Assembly: GCF_021728295.1 (NCBI RefSeq)
Contig: NZ_JAKJXE010000001.1
Span: 682,001 to 746,000, forward strand
DNA: 64,000 bases
Direction: 5' to 3'
Source of the DNA: Pseudomonas petrae
GTDB taxonomy: Bacteria > Pseudomonadota > Gammaproteobacteria > Pseudomonadales > Pseudomonadaceae
Shown: positions 14,142-23,997 of the stretch, in pieces
Layout: each line of letters starts with the position of its first letter
How positions within the stretch are numbered: the first letter of the stretch is position 1
Notes under the pieces: generated by a model
Told to the model about the DNA's origin: nothing
Databases searched by the model: none
The model's input: only the letters and a program-made list of their open reading frames with translations
Made by a program: the position numbers and the translations under genes

Positions 14142-15514
14142 CAGGAAACCTCGATAGCGGCCATGAGACCGGTTTCCATGTGATCGATCACATGGCAGTG
14201 GAACATCCACACGCCGGGATTATCCGCCACCAAAGCGACGCGCGCGCGCTCGTTGCGCCCCAGCAGGTAAGTGTCGGTGAAGTACGGAATCACGTCCTTG
14301 CGATTGGAGGCGATGACTTTAAAACTCATGCCGTGCAAGTGAATGGGGTGCTGATACTGCGTCATGTTCTTCAGCTCGAAGATGTAACTCTTGCCTCGTT
14401 CAAGCTTGGCGATCGGCCGGTCGGCGCAGGTCTTGTCGGTGATGTCCCACGCCTGGCCATTGATCTGCCACAAGCTGGGCGGCTTGCCGTTGTCGACATT
14501 CACCGACACCGAGCCGACCCACTCGAAATTGAAATTGAGCTTCTCGGCGTTGGCCAGATCAGGCTCGGCGACCGGATTCGCCGGCAGCTCAGGCGGCCAC
14601 TCGCCCGGCGTATCGTTGCTGGCGACCGAGCGAAATGTGCCCAGCCGCACGGGGCCGTTGCGCAGGGAAATCTCTTCACCGGCGGCAGGCGCCTTGATCG
14701 CCAGACAGATGCGCATGCCCGGCCCCAGCCAGTAATCCTTGCCCAAAGGGCGCGGTTTGACCGGGTTGCCGTCCAGGGCGTAGATCATCGCCTCGGCGCC
14801 CAGCAGGTTCAGGCGATAGGTCACCGTGTTGTCGAGATTGAGAATGCGCACTCGGGTGATTTGGTCGGCAGGCAGCTCGACGACGCCTTGTGGCACGCCA
14901 TTGATTGTCGACAATCGCCCGGCCGTGCCTTCGCGTGCGGCTTCGCGAATGACGCTGAATTCAGTGAAAGCGCCCTCCTCGTCAACGTGCCAGCTCTTCA
15001 GGCTGACGACGCGTTCGTGGGCAAACCCGGTCGGCTCGCGCTCCTCGACGATCAGCGGCCCGACCAGCCCGCGGCCCAGTTCTTCGCTGCTGCTGACATG
15101 GGGGTGGTACCAATAGCTGCCGGCGTCCGGCACACGGAATTTATAGTCGAAGTACTCGCCGGGCTTGACCGGCAATTGCGAGACGTAAGGCACGCCGTCC
15201 ATCTCCAGCGGGAGCCGAATGCCGTGCCAGTGAATCGTGGTCTCAACGGGCAACTGATTGATGAAGCGCACCCGTAGCCACTCGCCCTGCCTGACGCGCA
15301 GTTCGGTGCCTGGCGCCGAGCCGCCGAATGCCCAGGCTGGCGTCTGGTGCCCGGTCACCAGTTCAACGTCCAGCGGCGCGGCGATCAGTTCGTAATCGTG
15401 CCCTTCGCCCGGCCCGCGTTTGCCCAGCCAATACCTTGAGGCGCCGCCCGCGCCAAGCCCGACCACGGCAAGACCGGCCAGACCTCCGAGTATCTGTCGA
15501 CGGGTGAAAGACAT
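14141..15514 (-). CDS. Multicopper oxidase with Tat-type signal
   Basis: A 457-residue exported oxidase. The start MSFTRRQILGGLAGLAVVG carries a Tat-like twin-Arg segment. Copper-ligand motifs are all visible: HWHGIRLP and YWYHPHV (cupredoxin 1), HPIHLHGMSF and HCHVIDHMETGLM (C-terminal cupredoxin), the last with Cys-His T1/T3 ligands. No methionine-rich CueO-type insert is evident, so the substrate may be organic or metal. The frame opens 11 codons earlier without a better site. It precedes tadA with overlap. In PAO1 the orthologous gene lies next to guaA; here 31 kb separates them. Confidence 0.9.
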   Translation of the reverse strand: MSFTRRQILGGLAGLAVVGLGAGGASRYWLGKRGPGEGHDYELIAAPLDVELVTGHQTPAWAFGGSAPGTELRVRQGEWLRVRFINQLPVETTIHWHGIRLPLEMDGVPYVSQLPVKPGEYFDYKFRVPDAGSYWYHPHVSSSEELGRGLVGPLIVEEREPTGFAHERVVSLKSWHVDEEGAFTEFSVIREAAREGTAGRLSTINGVPQGVVELPADQITRVRILNLDNTVTYRLNLLGAEAMIYALDGNPVKPRPLGKDYWLGPGMRICLAIKAPAAGEEISLRNGPVRLGTFRSVASNDTPGEWPPELPANPVAEPDLANAEKLNFNFEWVGSVSVNVDNGKPPSLWQINGQAWDITDKTCADRPIAKLERGKSYIFELKNMTQYQHPIHLHGMSFKVIASNRKDVIPYFTDTYLLGRNERARVALVADNPGVWMFHCHVIDHMETGLMAAIEVS

Positions 15515-15686
15515 GTACGAAAAAACCTCAACAACGACTGACCGCATCCGGGAACGATGCGAGGGCGGACACGATACACCTGCACTTACAGAAATTTAAG
15601 GCAACTGCGTACGCAATACATATTTAGTGCCAAATGAATCAGCAATCGCGCCAAGCTTGTCTTCCCATTCATCAAGGAAGACGAAT

Positions 15687-18617
15687 ATGCCCCCTGCACC
15701 CAAACACGCGCCCGCAGCAGCTCTAATCCAGGACCGAACCACGCTCATCAAAATGAGTGAGCGTCTGGTTGAGGCCTGCCCGGACATGCGCGAAATGGCC
15801 CGCAGCATCGCGCGAGAAATCCTCCTGCGTCATACCGGTCACGACACCGAGCCCGACACGGTTTACTGGCACCGCTTCCACAGGGCAGTGAACAGTCCGC
15901 GATCATTCAATGGTTGGCAGCACCGCGACGCGCCCTATCAATCGATGACCCTGCCGCAGTTGGTCATGCACCGTTTCAACCCCCACGATCAGGACAACGC
16001 CGACACCCTGCAGATGCTCAGCGGGTTCTACAGCGCCGGCGCCGATGCCACCGCGTTCGATGAGCACAACGAAATCAGAATGTTGCCCGCGCAGGTCATC
16101 AGCGACTTCTGGGCGGCGGATTTCAAATCCCGCTATCAAGAGAAGCTGAACGCGTTCTGGCGGGACTTTGCCGACGATTTCCGCACCCTGGCCAAAGCCA
16201 ACTTCATCGCCAGTGCCTTTGAAGACCTACAAGCCGGCTGGCTCAGTGAAGAAGATCTGCGAACCGTCTTACGTGCAGCTAATGTTGAGCCGTCCGTTGT
16301 ACCGAGCCTGCAAACCCTGCAGGCCAGTGCGCCGGCCAGTGTTGAGGCGAAAGTCTGGACCTTCGATGTGATCGGCTATGAAGCCAGCGATGTCTTGCGC
16401 ATCGTGACCTCGGGCGGTCGGCAGATTCTCTACACGCCAGGCGAAGTGCAGGCTTTTCATGGGTTCGCGACATCAGAAGAATTGCACTGGTGGCTCCTCT
16501 CGCAAAACAACCGAACGGAGCGACGCGCACGTTTCATGGGCCACTTCCCGCTGTCGGCGCACGGCGAGGTGGATGAAAACGTCGGGCTGTATCACGGCCT
16601 CGATGTGCTCTACACCACATGGGGATCTGCTCATCCCGGCGTAATCAATCAACACAGCCAACCTGTGTCAGGCGACCCGTTCACACATCTGCGCGACGCG
16701 ATCCGAGCGCGGATGTTTGCCGACGCTGACCTGGCGCTGCATTCCAACAGCGACCTGCGCAAACAGATGTGGATCGGCTATCTGCGGGCTTTCTCGCAAC
16801 TTTCCGGTGCGCTGGCGGCGATTGACTGGCCGGTTGCGCTGGCAGCCGTGGGCGCCGGCATCGCCGACATGGGCCTCAACATCGATCAGGCCTTGAACGG
16901 CGCGAGCACGGCTCAACGCAAGGCGGGGGTCATCGGCGCCGTGACGGCAAGCATCGACGTCCTGTTTAACAGCACCTTTCTTGTCGGCGGTGAGGCGGTG
17001 CCGGAAGGCGAGATGCTGCAGCCTGAAGAGGGGGGGCCAGCAATCGATGTCGATGAGTCTGTTGACGCGTCCGTCGAAACTCCGGGCTTCGAACCCGACT
17101 CGGTTTACCCCTTCGAGCGCAACGATACGCTGGCCTCTTTCGAGACCAACATGCTGCTGGATGCCTTCGAACCCGTGCGTGAAGAAGGCCGCATGAAAGG
17201 CATCTGCCTGACTGATCAGGGCGAAACCTTTATCGAGATCGATGGCTTCGCTTATGCCGTTCGCTACATCAACGAGCTGAAATCCTGGGCCATCATCGAC
17301 CCGGCAAACCCCTACTCGTTTTATCGAAGCATGCCTGTGCGCCTCAACAGCGCTGGAGTGTGGGAGCCCATCAACCGCTTGAACCTGCTAGGTGGCGGCA
17401 AGGTGCTAGGCAAGATGGGTTCTGCTCATGGGGACAGGGTTTACCCCCAAACGGCCACCCTCCCCAGCCCATACGAAGTACCGGCTGCGTTGAAGCCAGA
17501 GGTCATGGATGGCGCGCAAAATGGCGGGCGCTTTGTCAGCGACCGCTATCACAGTCAAGACTTTGACAAGCCCGATCCCTATGACGATTTCAAGCGCATC
17601 CGTCGCAATCTGCGCGACGACGCCAACGCATTCTTCAACACACTCGAACTGCCCAAGCGTCCGGAAATCCCGGAGCTGCCCGCAAATGCGCCGCTCAAAA
17701 GTTTTCTAAAGACGGTGTTTAAACGCTCAGCTGGCCTGGTCATCGGCGAAAGCCATGCGGCGATAGGGAGCAAACAGTTTCTGATCGAGCAGATGCCGTT
17801 ACTCACCAAGCTCAAGGTTAAAACCCTGTACATGGAGCACGTGCTCACCGACTTCCATCAGGTGGATCTGGATGCGTTTTCGAGGACGGGCACTATGTCG
17901 CCTCAGCTCGAGGACTACATCAAGACGCTGGACAAAGGCCATCGAACTGACCCGACCGGCAAGTACACCTTCATGGCTGTGTTCAAAGCCGCGCGAGAAA
18001 ACCGCGTACGCATCCGGGCTATCGACTGCATGGCGAGCTACCGCGTCGACGGCATGGACGGCGCGGAGCAAGCACTGCGCCAGAAGATGATGAATTATTA
18101 CGCCAAGGGCGTCATTGAAGCAGACCAGGCGGCTCGCAGCGGTGGTAACTGGGTGGCGCTGGTGGGCAATTCCCACGCTAATACCTACCAGGGCGTTCCC
18201 GGTGTCGCAGAACTGGAAGGTGTCATCGGGCTGCGCATTGAGGACGTTCGTGTGTCTCAGTCAGCGGGAATAACGCCAGACCCCGGCGTTGAAATGACCG
18301 ACACGATGGGCCGCCCTGCCGGACGCGTGCAGAGTGATCTGCGTCTGCAGGTTCTCGTCGTCGCGCCCCGGACGGAGCTCAACCTGGAAAACAAACTGCT
18401 TCGACCGGGCATGTTCACCCTCGATGAAAGTGATGGTCAGTTGACCCTCGTTCACCGCAGCAATGAAGGCGTGGCGGTTCGTACCGAGATCAAACGGGAG
18501 GGCAAGCGCGTCTATATCGATCGGCCGAAATGGCGGCGGGTCAGCGGACGTCGATTTGAGACGTTGGCGGATCTGACGACTGCGCTGGAGCTGATGGGGA
18601 TGACGTTGGTGCGTTGA
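15687..18617 (+). CDS. Large dermonecrotic-toxin-type protein with C-terminal GExH (TIKI/EreA/ChaN-like) domain
   Basis: A 976-residue protein with no signal peptide. The first half (about 1-450) resembles the dermonecrotic toxin / DUF6543 family common in plant-associated Pseudomonas (the long helical stretch with HRFHRAVNSPRSFNGW and SFYRSMPVRL-like segments). The last third has LVIGESHAAIGSKQFL (about residues 683-698) and LVGNSHANTYQGV (about 825), the paired GExH and xNxH motifs of the TIKI/EreA/ChaN-like superfamily that includes the C-terminal C2 domain of Pasteurella toxin PMT. ATG 15687 follows AAGGA at 8-9 bases. No partner gene, TPS domain or Rhs repeats are nearby. Domain assignments come from motif memory; secretion route is unknown. 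Confidence 0.7.
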   Translation: MPPAPKHAPAAALIQDRTTLIKMSERLVEACPDMREMARSIAREILLRHTGHDTEPDTVYWHRFHRAVNSPRSFNGWQHRDAPYQSMTLPQLVMHRFNPHDQDNADTLQMLSGFYSAGADATAFDEHNEIRMLPAQVISDFWAADFKSRYQEKLNAFWRDFADDFRTLAKANFIASAFEDLQAGWLSEEDLRTVLRAANVEPSVVPSLQTLQASAPASVEAKVWTFDVIGYEASDVLRIVTSGGRQILYTPGEVQAFHGFATSEELHWWLLSQNNRTERRARFMGHFPLSAHGEVDENVGLYHGLDVLYTTWGSAHPGVINQHSQPVSGDPFTHLRDAIRARMFADADLALHSNSDLRKQMWIGYLRAFSQLSGALAAIDWPVALAAVGAGIADMGLNIDQALNGASTAQRKAGVIGAVTASIDVLFNSTFLVGGEAVPEGEMLQPEEGGPAIDVDESVDASVETPGFEPDSVYPFERNDTLASFETNMLLDAFEPVREEGRMKGICLTDQGETFIEIDGFAYAVRYINELKSWAIIDPANPYSFYRSMPVRLNSAGVWEPINRLNLLGGGKVLGKMGSAHGDRVYPQTATLPSPYEVPAALKPEVMDGAQNGGRFVSDRYHSQDFDKPDPYDDFKRIRRNLRDDANAFFNTLELPKRPEIPELPANAPLKSFLKTVFKRSAGLVIGESHAAIGSKQFLIEQMPLLTKLKVKTLYMEHVLTDFHQVDLDAFSRTGTMSPQLEDYIKTLDKGHRTDPTGKYTFMAVFKAARENRVRIRAIDCMASYRVDGMDGAEQALRQKMMNYYAKGVIEADQAARSGGNWVALVGNSHANTYQGVPGVAELEGVIGLRIEDVRVSQSAGITPDPGVEMTDTMGRPAGRVQSDLRLQVLVVAPRTELNLENKLLRPGMFTLDESDGQLTLVHRSNEGVAVRTEIKREGKRVYIDRPKWRRVSGRRFETLADLTTALELMGMTLVR

Positions 18618-19044
18618 TACTCAGTGCACAAGAAGCCTAGGGAGTCATCGGGACCTCTCTGCTTTCTGGAACGATGCGGGCTCAACAACTCGATCCGGCC
18701 CAATGCCGTGGTTGGCCATTACTGAGCCCGTTACTTCTGCGTCAGGGGCAGTCTGTCTTCCCAGCCAGGCACCAACTCATATTTGCCGCGACAAGGTGAA
18801 GGGGCTCGCCTGTTGTCTTGCGACAGGTGCATCCATGTGAAGGGCGTCACATTCCCTGACCTTTGTTATCACGCTGCCTCCCCGTCATGGAACTTTCGAA
18901 CCAAGCCGCCATCGGAGCGTACGCCTGGATGTAGGAAATTTCTTTCCGTGCGTCGAGATCGTTATCTTTTTCCATTTTCTTAGTGCGGTTGTTGTTCAAG
19001 TCGGCACATTTATTACGCTTTGATTCGGTCCACAAGGATGTGAA
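18618..19044. other. Intergenic region before the CDI remnant
   Basis: About 430 bases in which I see no convincing gene. Small open frames exist on both strands but none has a start site with ribosome-binding sequence. The last bases hold AAGGATGTG, the likely ribosome-binding site of the truncated cdiB at 19045. GC content starts to fall toward the right. Confidence 0.45.
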
Positions 19045-19686
19045 ATGCACTCGGATGCACGCTGCTCGCTGCTCAAAATTCGCGCCGCTCGACGTTTCGT
19101 GGCGGTGACCCGCTTTGCGGCATTGAATGCCAAACATCTCGTTCTGACTGCGCTGGCAACATGCACACTCTTTGTGGCTGCAGCGGCTCAGGCCGCAGGC
19201 CCTGAAGAAGAATTGCTGAAGCAGCAGGAGCGTGAGCGGGTGCTGCGTGATCAGCTGGAATCCCGGCCCGATGTGCGGCTTCAGGCACCTAAGCTGGACG
19301 AAGGCGGGGCTCGTTTGCCGGCCAAAGAAGCACCCTGCTTTGCCATCAACGACATTCGCCTCATTGGCGACGCATCCGAGCAGTTCCAATGGGCGCTGAA
19401 GGCCGCCAACCCCAAGGATGATCCTGCCGTCGGCCGATGCCTGGGTGGCGCGGGCATCAACATGACGATGAAGCGCATGCAGAATGCGATCATCGAAGCG
19501 GGCTATGTCACCACTCGCGTCCTCGCCGAAGCGCAGGACTTGAACAGCAGGATTCTGGTGCTGACGATAGTGCCGGGCCGCATCCGCGAAATTCGTTTCG
19601 CCGAAGGCACAAAACCTTACGCATCTCACCTTGGGCGCGTGATTAAGGCTTTTAAAACTAGGGAGAACAACGATGAAAAATCTTAA
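19045..19686 (+). pseudogene. Truncated cdiB/TpsB (POTRA region only)
   Basis: The 213-codon frame encodes a long N-terminal extension and signal segment (HLVLTALATCTLFVAAAAQAAG), a charged linker (EEELLKQQERERVLRDQL), then the start of a POTRA_2 domain as in ShlB/FhaC/CdiB: CFAINDIRLIGD, RCLGGAGIN, AGYVTTRVLAEAQDLNSRILVLTIVPGRI. Full TpsB transporters are about 560-590 residues with a 16-strand barrel. Here homology stops near residue 198 (about base 19640) and the frame ends in unrelated IKAFKTRENNDEKS, overlapping the next gene. The exporter is therefore non-functional. Confidence 0.8.
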
Positions 19687-20539
19687 AAAAATCATTAACG
19701 CACACCGACAGTGGCTGTTTAAATCAAGCGACCTGGTAACAGAGGAACTTAAGTATATTCATGAAGATATTGAAAGCAATTCGCTGGCTGGATTCAACAA
19801 TGTAGCTGACTCACTGGGTATTATTGCGTCATATTATGGCAACAAGGGAGAAGTCGCTATTTATGACGAAGATAATTCGGGCTGGCAAGATATTTCCAAA
19901 TCAATCATGTACAGATATTAGGCTTTAAAACTTAAAGCAAAATCTTTCTCAAACACTCAGTTTCTTAAAAACGTTAAGCCTGCACCTAACTTAACTAATC
20001 AGATGAGCAATGCTGCATGCTTATTGGCGACATTCATATCAACTGATCAACGTGATTTATCTTCAAGCGTTGCCGATATTTTGACAGATATGTTAACTAT
20101 TAAAGGCGCGATCGACCAAAGTTATGTTGAAGATCGACGATTTGAACCCTTCATGCTGTGGTTAAATGCCATTTACGCAGGCACTAACGCACCGCCTCAA
20201 GTGACGGATAGGGATTTTGGCGTCTATAACGAAGTAGTGAATAACTGGGGGAATGGACAAAATCTTAGCGCCGCGCTTGAAGCAATTTGCGTTTATCATT
20301 TGGCAAACTCAGAAGATAAAGGTGGGCAATGGAATCCTGAGTTCAAAAAGCCCCCCTTTGATTTGTTGCCGTTTGAATTGAGTGCCATATGTCAAGTCCG
20401 TCAAAATTCCGGACTAGAAACACCGGCAGTAATGCACAATCTATTGCCTATCAAAAAAACAGACTTGGAAAAATTAAATTTCAGCTCTGGCGATATCTTG
20501 AAAAAAGTTAACGCTGCCTACGAAGACTTCTTTGAATAG
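19673..20539 (+). pseudogene. Imm49-like immunity gene interrupted by one in-frame TAG
   Basis: A good ribosome-binding site (AGGGAGA) precedes ATG 19673. Frame 1 runs 82 codons to TAG at 19919-19921 (…SIMYRY*). The same frame then continues without another stop to 20539, reading ALKLKAKSFSNTQFLKNV and on, giving about 288 codons in all. The alpha-helical content and the C-terminal LLPFELSAICQVRQNSGLE resemble immunity-49 family proteins. A single CAG-to-TAG change would explain the break. The sequence is AT-rich compared with flanking genes, as is usual for CDI immunity genes. Confidence 0.6.
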
Positions 20540-20600
20540 AGCACAAAGCCCTACTACAATTATAGTCGACTTGTGCAAAAGCCACATTCCGACGACGTAG

Positions 20601-20768
20601 AATTTCAGGATCAACCGGTTAACGTGTCCACCTGTAGGTCAGGGGAGTGGTGAGACTTCCTCAACTACAGTCACTGTTGGAATAAACAGCACAACGTTTA
20701 ATAATCTTAACGCAAATAGCTATGGAAAAGCAAAAAAGCTAGAAACTTTAGCTTACTGGAAATATTGA
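20601..20768 (+). pseudogene. Possible toxin C-terminal tail remnant
   Basis: After a stop at 20598 an open frame runs to TGA 20766-20768 and ends in FNNLNANSYGKAKKLETLAY. It has no start codon of its own and stops nine bases before the next immunity-type frame, as expected for the last part of a displaced CdiA-CT. The family is not recognised. Confidence 0.35.
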
Positions 20769-20777
20769 GATAAACCA

Positions 20778-21165
20778 GTGAACATATCAATTAATACAGC
20801 CATTGCAATTCAAAATGATATTTTCGTACTGACGCCTGACGATTACTCCCCTCACGGTATTTTGGGGGGAATGAGTACCGACGAGAACCTTCAAAATTGG
20901 CAGCATTCAGTCGACGTCATTCATAGATTGCTTAGCATCAGGCTTATGGAGCATATTGAACAAAGAATGATGAACTATCACGAAGTAATGATTACGATTT
21001 TTCTGTAAAAAACTTTCTGATCTAAATCCTTTCAATCTACCAGACGAAGGGGAGATATTCTGGCCTGAACCTCTATCAAGCTGTACAGCATTGAGCTTGG
21101 ACTTAATAAGAAAATATGGAATTAGTTGCACATCGAAAGATCTATGCACCCTATTTATTTGCTAA
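20778..21165 (+). pseudogene. Frameshifted small immunity-type gene
   Basis: GTG at 20778 opens MNISINTAIAIQNDIF and runs to a stop at 21008. Just before it, in a run of five T (20998-21002), the coding sense moves to another frame reading FCKKLSDLNPFNLPDEGEIF and on to TAA at 21165. Removing one T joins the two halves into a protein of about 128 residues. It follows a toxin-like tail, so an immunity role is inferred from position. Family unknown. Confidence 0.5.
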
Positions 21166-21330
21166 ATTGACAATGTTTTTTCAATAAATGGCTTGTCTTG
21201 AAAAGATGGCAGCATTTATCCTATAACAGAAAAAAGAGCCTGACATCGCGGAGAGGAGATATATACAGATAAAACTGTGACTTCAGAACTCTTTCTAATC
21301 AGCCGTAGCATTACCACTCATGATTGTCGG

Positions 21331-21387
21331 CAAGGGTTTCCAAATGGCGTTATTGCTGAAAACATCAATTCCCCCGGTCCCTATTAA
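21331..21387 (+). pseudogene. Relic of a PD-(D/E)XK toxin C-terminus
   Basis: The 18 codons before the stop at 21385-21387 read QGFPNGVIAENINSPGPY, which aligns with the last residues of the intact toxin at 24448-26367 (QGYPNGIPIEIMNFPGAK). The stop overlaps the ATG of the following immunity gene, the same arrangement as in the intact pair. The rest of the toxin is lost or too diverged to see. Confidence 0.55.
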
Positions 21388-21938
21388 TGAATGAAAAAGA
21401 CATGGCTTCGATCTTGAAGGAGCAAGGCTGGGTTTGTAACAAGGACGAAGTTGGTGATTACTTTTGCGTCATCGATATAGGAGATACTGAAATTCAGGTT
21501 ATCCCGTCTGTAGGCAAGCGTGCGGACCATTTTCGAGTTTCGCTTACGCCTTCCATTTCATCAAAAGAATTTTCAGAGGCCGCTTCCTTTATATCGGGGG
21601 ATGGTGGTAGTCACGTTCCGATTATAGTTAGCCATGAAGGCCCGGAAAAAATTCCTAGCGTTTCTCGTGATGATATTATCAGGCTGTCTGAGAAAGCAAT
21701 ATCATGGGCTCGGTCCCAGAGTATCGAAGATGGGTTGACGACTTATAGAAAGCTGCCAACCTATGCTAAAGGTGCAATGCCTGTCCGACACTTAGCGGCT
21801 CTAGCAATAGCGAGAGATGCTACACGCTTGGACGAGTACAAGAAGAGTTTTGAAAAGGGTGAAAGGCTTGGATTCGTACCTTACGTTACTTTAGATCTGA
21901 TCGATAGAGCACTTATCGTGGCTCAAAAAACTAAGTAA
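21387..21938 (+). CDS. Immunity protein, copy 1 (paired with PD-(D/E)XK CdiA-CT type)
   Basis: A 183-residue protein starting MNEKDMASILKEQGWVCNKD. It differs at about ten positions from the copy at 26364-26918, which directly follows an intact toxin module with PD-(D/E)XK nuclease motifs. I infer both are immunity proteins for that nuclease type; the family name is not known to me. This copy sits behind only a relic of its toxin, so it is an orphan immunity gene. The downstream 150 bases are also shared with copy 2. Confidence 0.7.
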   Translation: MNEKDMASILKEQGWVCNKDEVGDYFCVIDIGDTEIQVIPSVGKRADHFRVSLTPSISSKEFSEAASFISGDGGSHVPIIVSHEGPEKIPSVSRDDIIRLSEKAISWARSQSIEDGLTTYRKLPTYAKGAMPVRHLAALAIARDATRLDEYKKSFEKGERLGFVPYVTLDLIDRALIVAQKTK

Positions 21939-22361
21939 CCATCCAATAAAAACCTGGTTAACAATTTAGCTTTTTTATTGAACACGATTCACCGTCGTCG
22001 CTGGCAGTACTTCTGGCGGCGAAACTCAGATCGAGTGTGCGATAGCAAGGGCAAGAAGGTCATCGCCACCCCGGCACGGACCTGGCGAAGAACGAGAACC
22101 AGATCGGCGCCAAGATGCCGATCGCCATCAGCGCCAGCGACAATGCCAGCAGCGTGACGCGCAGCGGCATCAGTGGCGGCGCCGTCGTCATCACCGACGA
22201 CGCCGAACAGCAGAAACGCACCGGCAAGACCGCTGAACAAACCGTCGCCAGCCTCAACCGCGACGTGTCCAGTGATCGCGACCGCAGCAACTCGCTCAAG
22301 CCGATCTTCGACGAAGACGAAATCCGCGCCGGTTTCGAGATCGTCAGCGCCTTCTCCAACG
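21387..22361 (+). repeat. Direct repeat: immunity gene + linker + start of CdiA module (copy 1)
   Basis: This block matches 26367-27325 nearly base for base: immunity gene, an AT-rich linker (AACAATTTAGC, ATTGAACACGATTC), then CdiA sequence from CTGGCGAAGAACGAGAACC on. The second copy stops at 27325. It marks a tandem duplication or recombination product. Confidence 0.75.
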
Positions 22362-23973
22362 AAGCCAGCACCTTCCTCGCCAACAAGGCCAGGGAAGCGG
22401 ACCTCAAGCGCCAACAAGCCAAAGAGCTGCAGGCAGAAGCAGACAAAGTTGACGGGCGCAACGACACCGAACAGATGCTCCTGCAGAACCGTTCAAGGGA
22501 GATGTTGGCAGAAGCCAACGACATCTCGGAAAACTGGGGCGCAGGCGGCACATACCGGCAGATCACCACCGCACTGATCGGCGCCGCAGGCGGCAACATC
22601 AGCGCCGGCAACGCCGCGTTCGTGCAAGGCCTGGTGGTCAATTATGTGCAGCAACGGGGCGCGGGCTACATCGGCGACCTGGTCGCCAAAGGCGAACTCA
22701 CCGAAGGCTCCCCACTGCACGCCGCCCTGCACGGCATCGTCGCCTGCGCGGGAGCCGCCGCCAGCAGCCAGAGTTGCGGCAGCGGTGCCGCAGGCGCTGC
22801 AGCCTCCAGCCTGCTGACCGGTTTGTTCTCCCAAAGCAGCCCGGACGAAAGCGAAGAACAACGCGAAGCCAAACGTAATTTGATCGTCAGCCTGGTGACG
22901 GGACTGGCAGCGACCAGCACCTCTATTGACCCGACTGCCGCCAATACGGCGGCGGGTGCGGCGGTGGATAACAACTGGCTGGCGACGCAGCAGATTGTGC
23001 AATACAAGAAGGAATATGCCGAAGCGAAGGGTACTGAAGTATTTGCCGTATTTGCGAAGTGGGCCTTCATCAGCAGTAAGCAAGATGTGCTGACCCAGTT
23101 CGGTATCGGTAAAGGCCTGGCGCAGTCAGGCTGGAGCGATGTCACGGGCATGGCTGAATTCATCGCCCATCCGATTGATGGTTTGAACGGTCTGAAAGCG
23201 TTGGTCAACGACCCAGCCGCCCGAAGTCAGTTTGGCGAAGCCCTGGTAACCAAGCTGAACGCTCAGATTGACCAGATGAAAACCGCCCTAGAGCAAGGTG
23301 GCGATCAAAATGCAGTGCTCCTCGGCGAGTCCATCGGCGAAATCGCCTGGCAGGTAGGGAGTATTGCCACGGGGGTTGGCGGTGCCGCGAGCGGTGGCGT
23401 GGCACTGGCCAAGGCCGGGATCAAGGTCGGCACTCAGCAGCTTGAAAAGATGGCTGAGATCGCTAAAATCGAGAAACTTGCTCCAAAGAATGCTAAAAAT
23501 CCGAATCCGATGAGCCCGATGACGGACTCTGAGACGACCATTCTTGTTGATCGGAATGTTTTGGAGGCAGGGGCTCAGGGGACCGGTAAAGCATTAGAGC
23601 AAGACGCAAAAAGTTATTTTGGTCAGCAAAGAAAATACTGGACTCAAGAGCCTATTCAGTTCAATGGCAATAAAGTTTACCAGCGTAACGATCTCATCGA
23701 CCCAGGCAGAGTTGACAGCCAAACCGGCCTTACTAATATGGAACTAATGAAAAACGGTCTTGCCCCATATGGGCCAGATGGTAAAAAAATCAACCTACAT
23801 CACATACTTCAAACTCAAGATGGCCCGATCGCCGAAGTAACGCAGAACTTTCACCAACTAACAGTAGCACCATCCATATCAACTCGGGATCAAATATTCC
23901 ATCCGGAATAAATAGATCTCAGTTTGAAAGGTGGAAAAAAGACTACTGGAAAAATAGAGCAAATACATTTTAA
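22115..23973 (+). pseudogene. Orphan CdiA C-terminal module 1: pretoxin + LHH nuclease, frameshifted
   Basis: About 600 codons of CdiA without the TPS transport domain or FHA repeats. The pretoxin contains TAAGAAVDNNWLA, with VDNN (22964-22975) in the place of the VENN motif. The variable toxin starts near 23569 and holds GKKINLHHILQTQDGPIAEV, the LHH signature of HNH/ENDO VII nuclease toxins. The frame ends early at 23911. In the next frame the expected tail (TIHINSGSNIPSGINRSQF and on) runs to TAA 23971-23973, so one base is missing near 23862: an extra A would give FHQLNSSTIHIN. The toxin is thus broken at its C-terminus. No true start is obvious. Confidence 0.8.
22142..23568 (+). repeat. 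CdiA pretoxin repeat, copy R1
   Basis: Nearly identical to 24520-25940 across about 1.4 kb, up to the codons for RNVLEA, after which the toxin domains are unrelated. One short patch differs (AKGTEVFAVFAKW against AKGPIEAGKVFAKW). A third partial copy is at 27103-27325. Such repeats are the expected substrate for swapping toxin tips by recombination. Confidence 0.85.
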
Positions 23974-23997
23974 ATATATTCGATACTGGAGAAAAAA

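Noticed and set aside
15550..15686. GGGAACGATGCGAGGGCGG upstream of the toxin gene as a hrp box
   Set aside because: The GGAACC and CCACNNA halves do not both fit, so type III regulation is not supported.
18847..19695. 282-codon minus-strand open frame opposite the cdiB remnant
   Set aside because: No homology, covers the POTRA-coding strand and has no ribosome-binding site.
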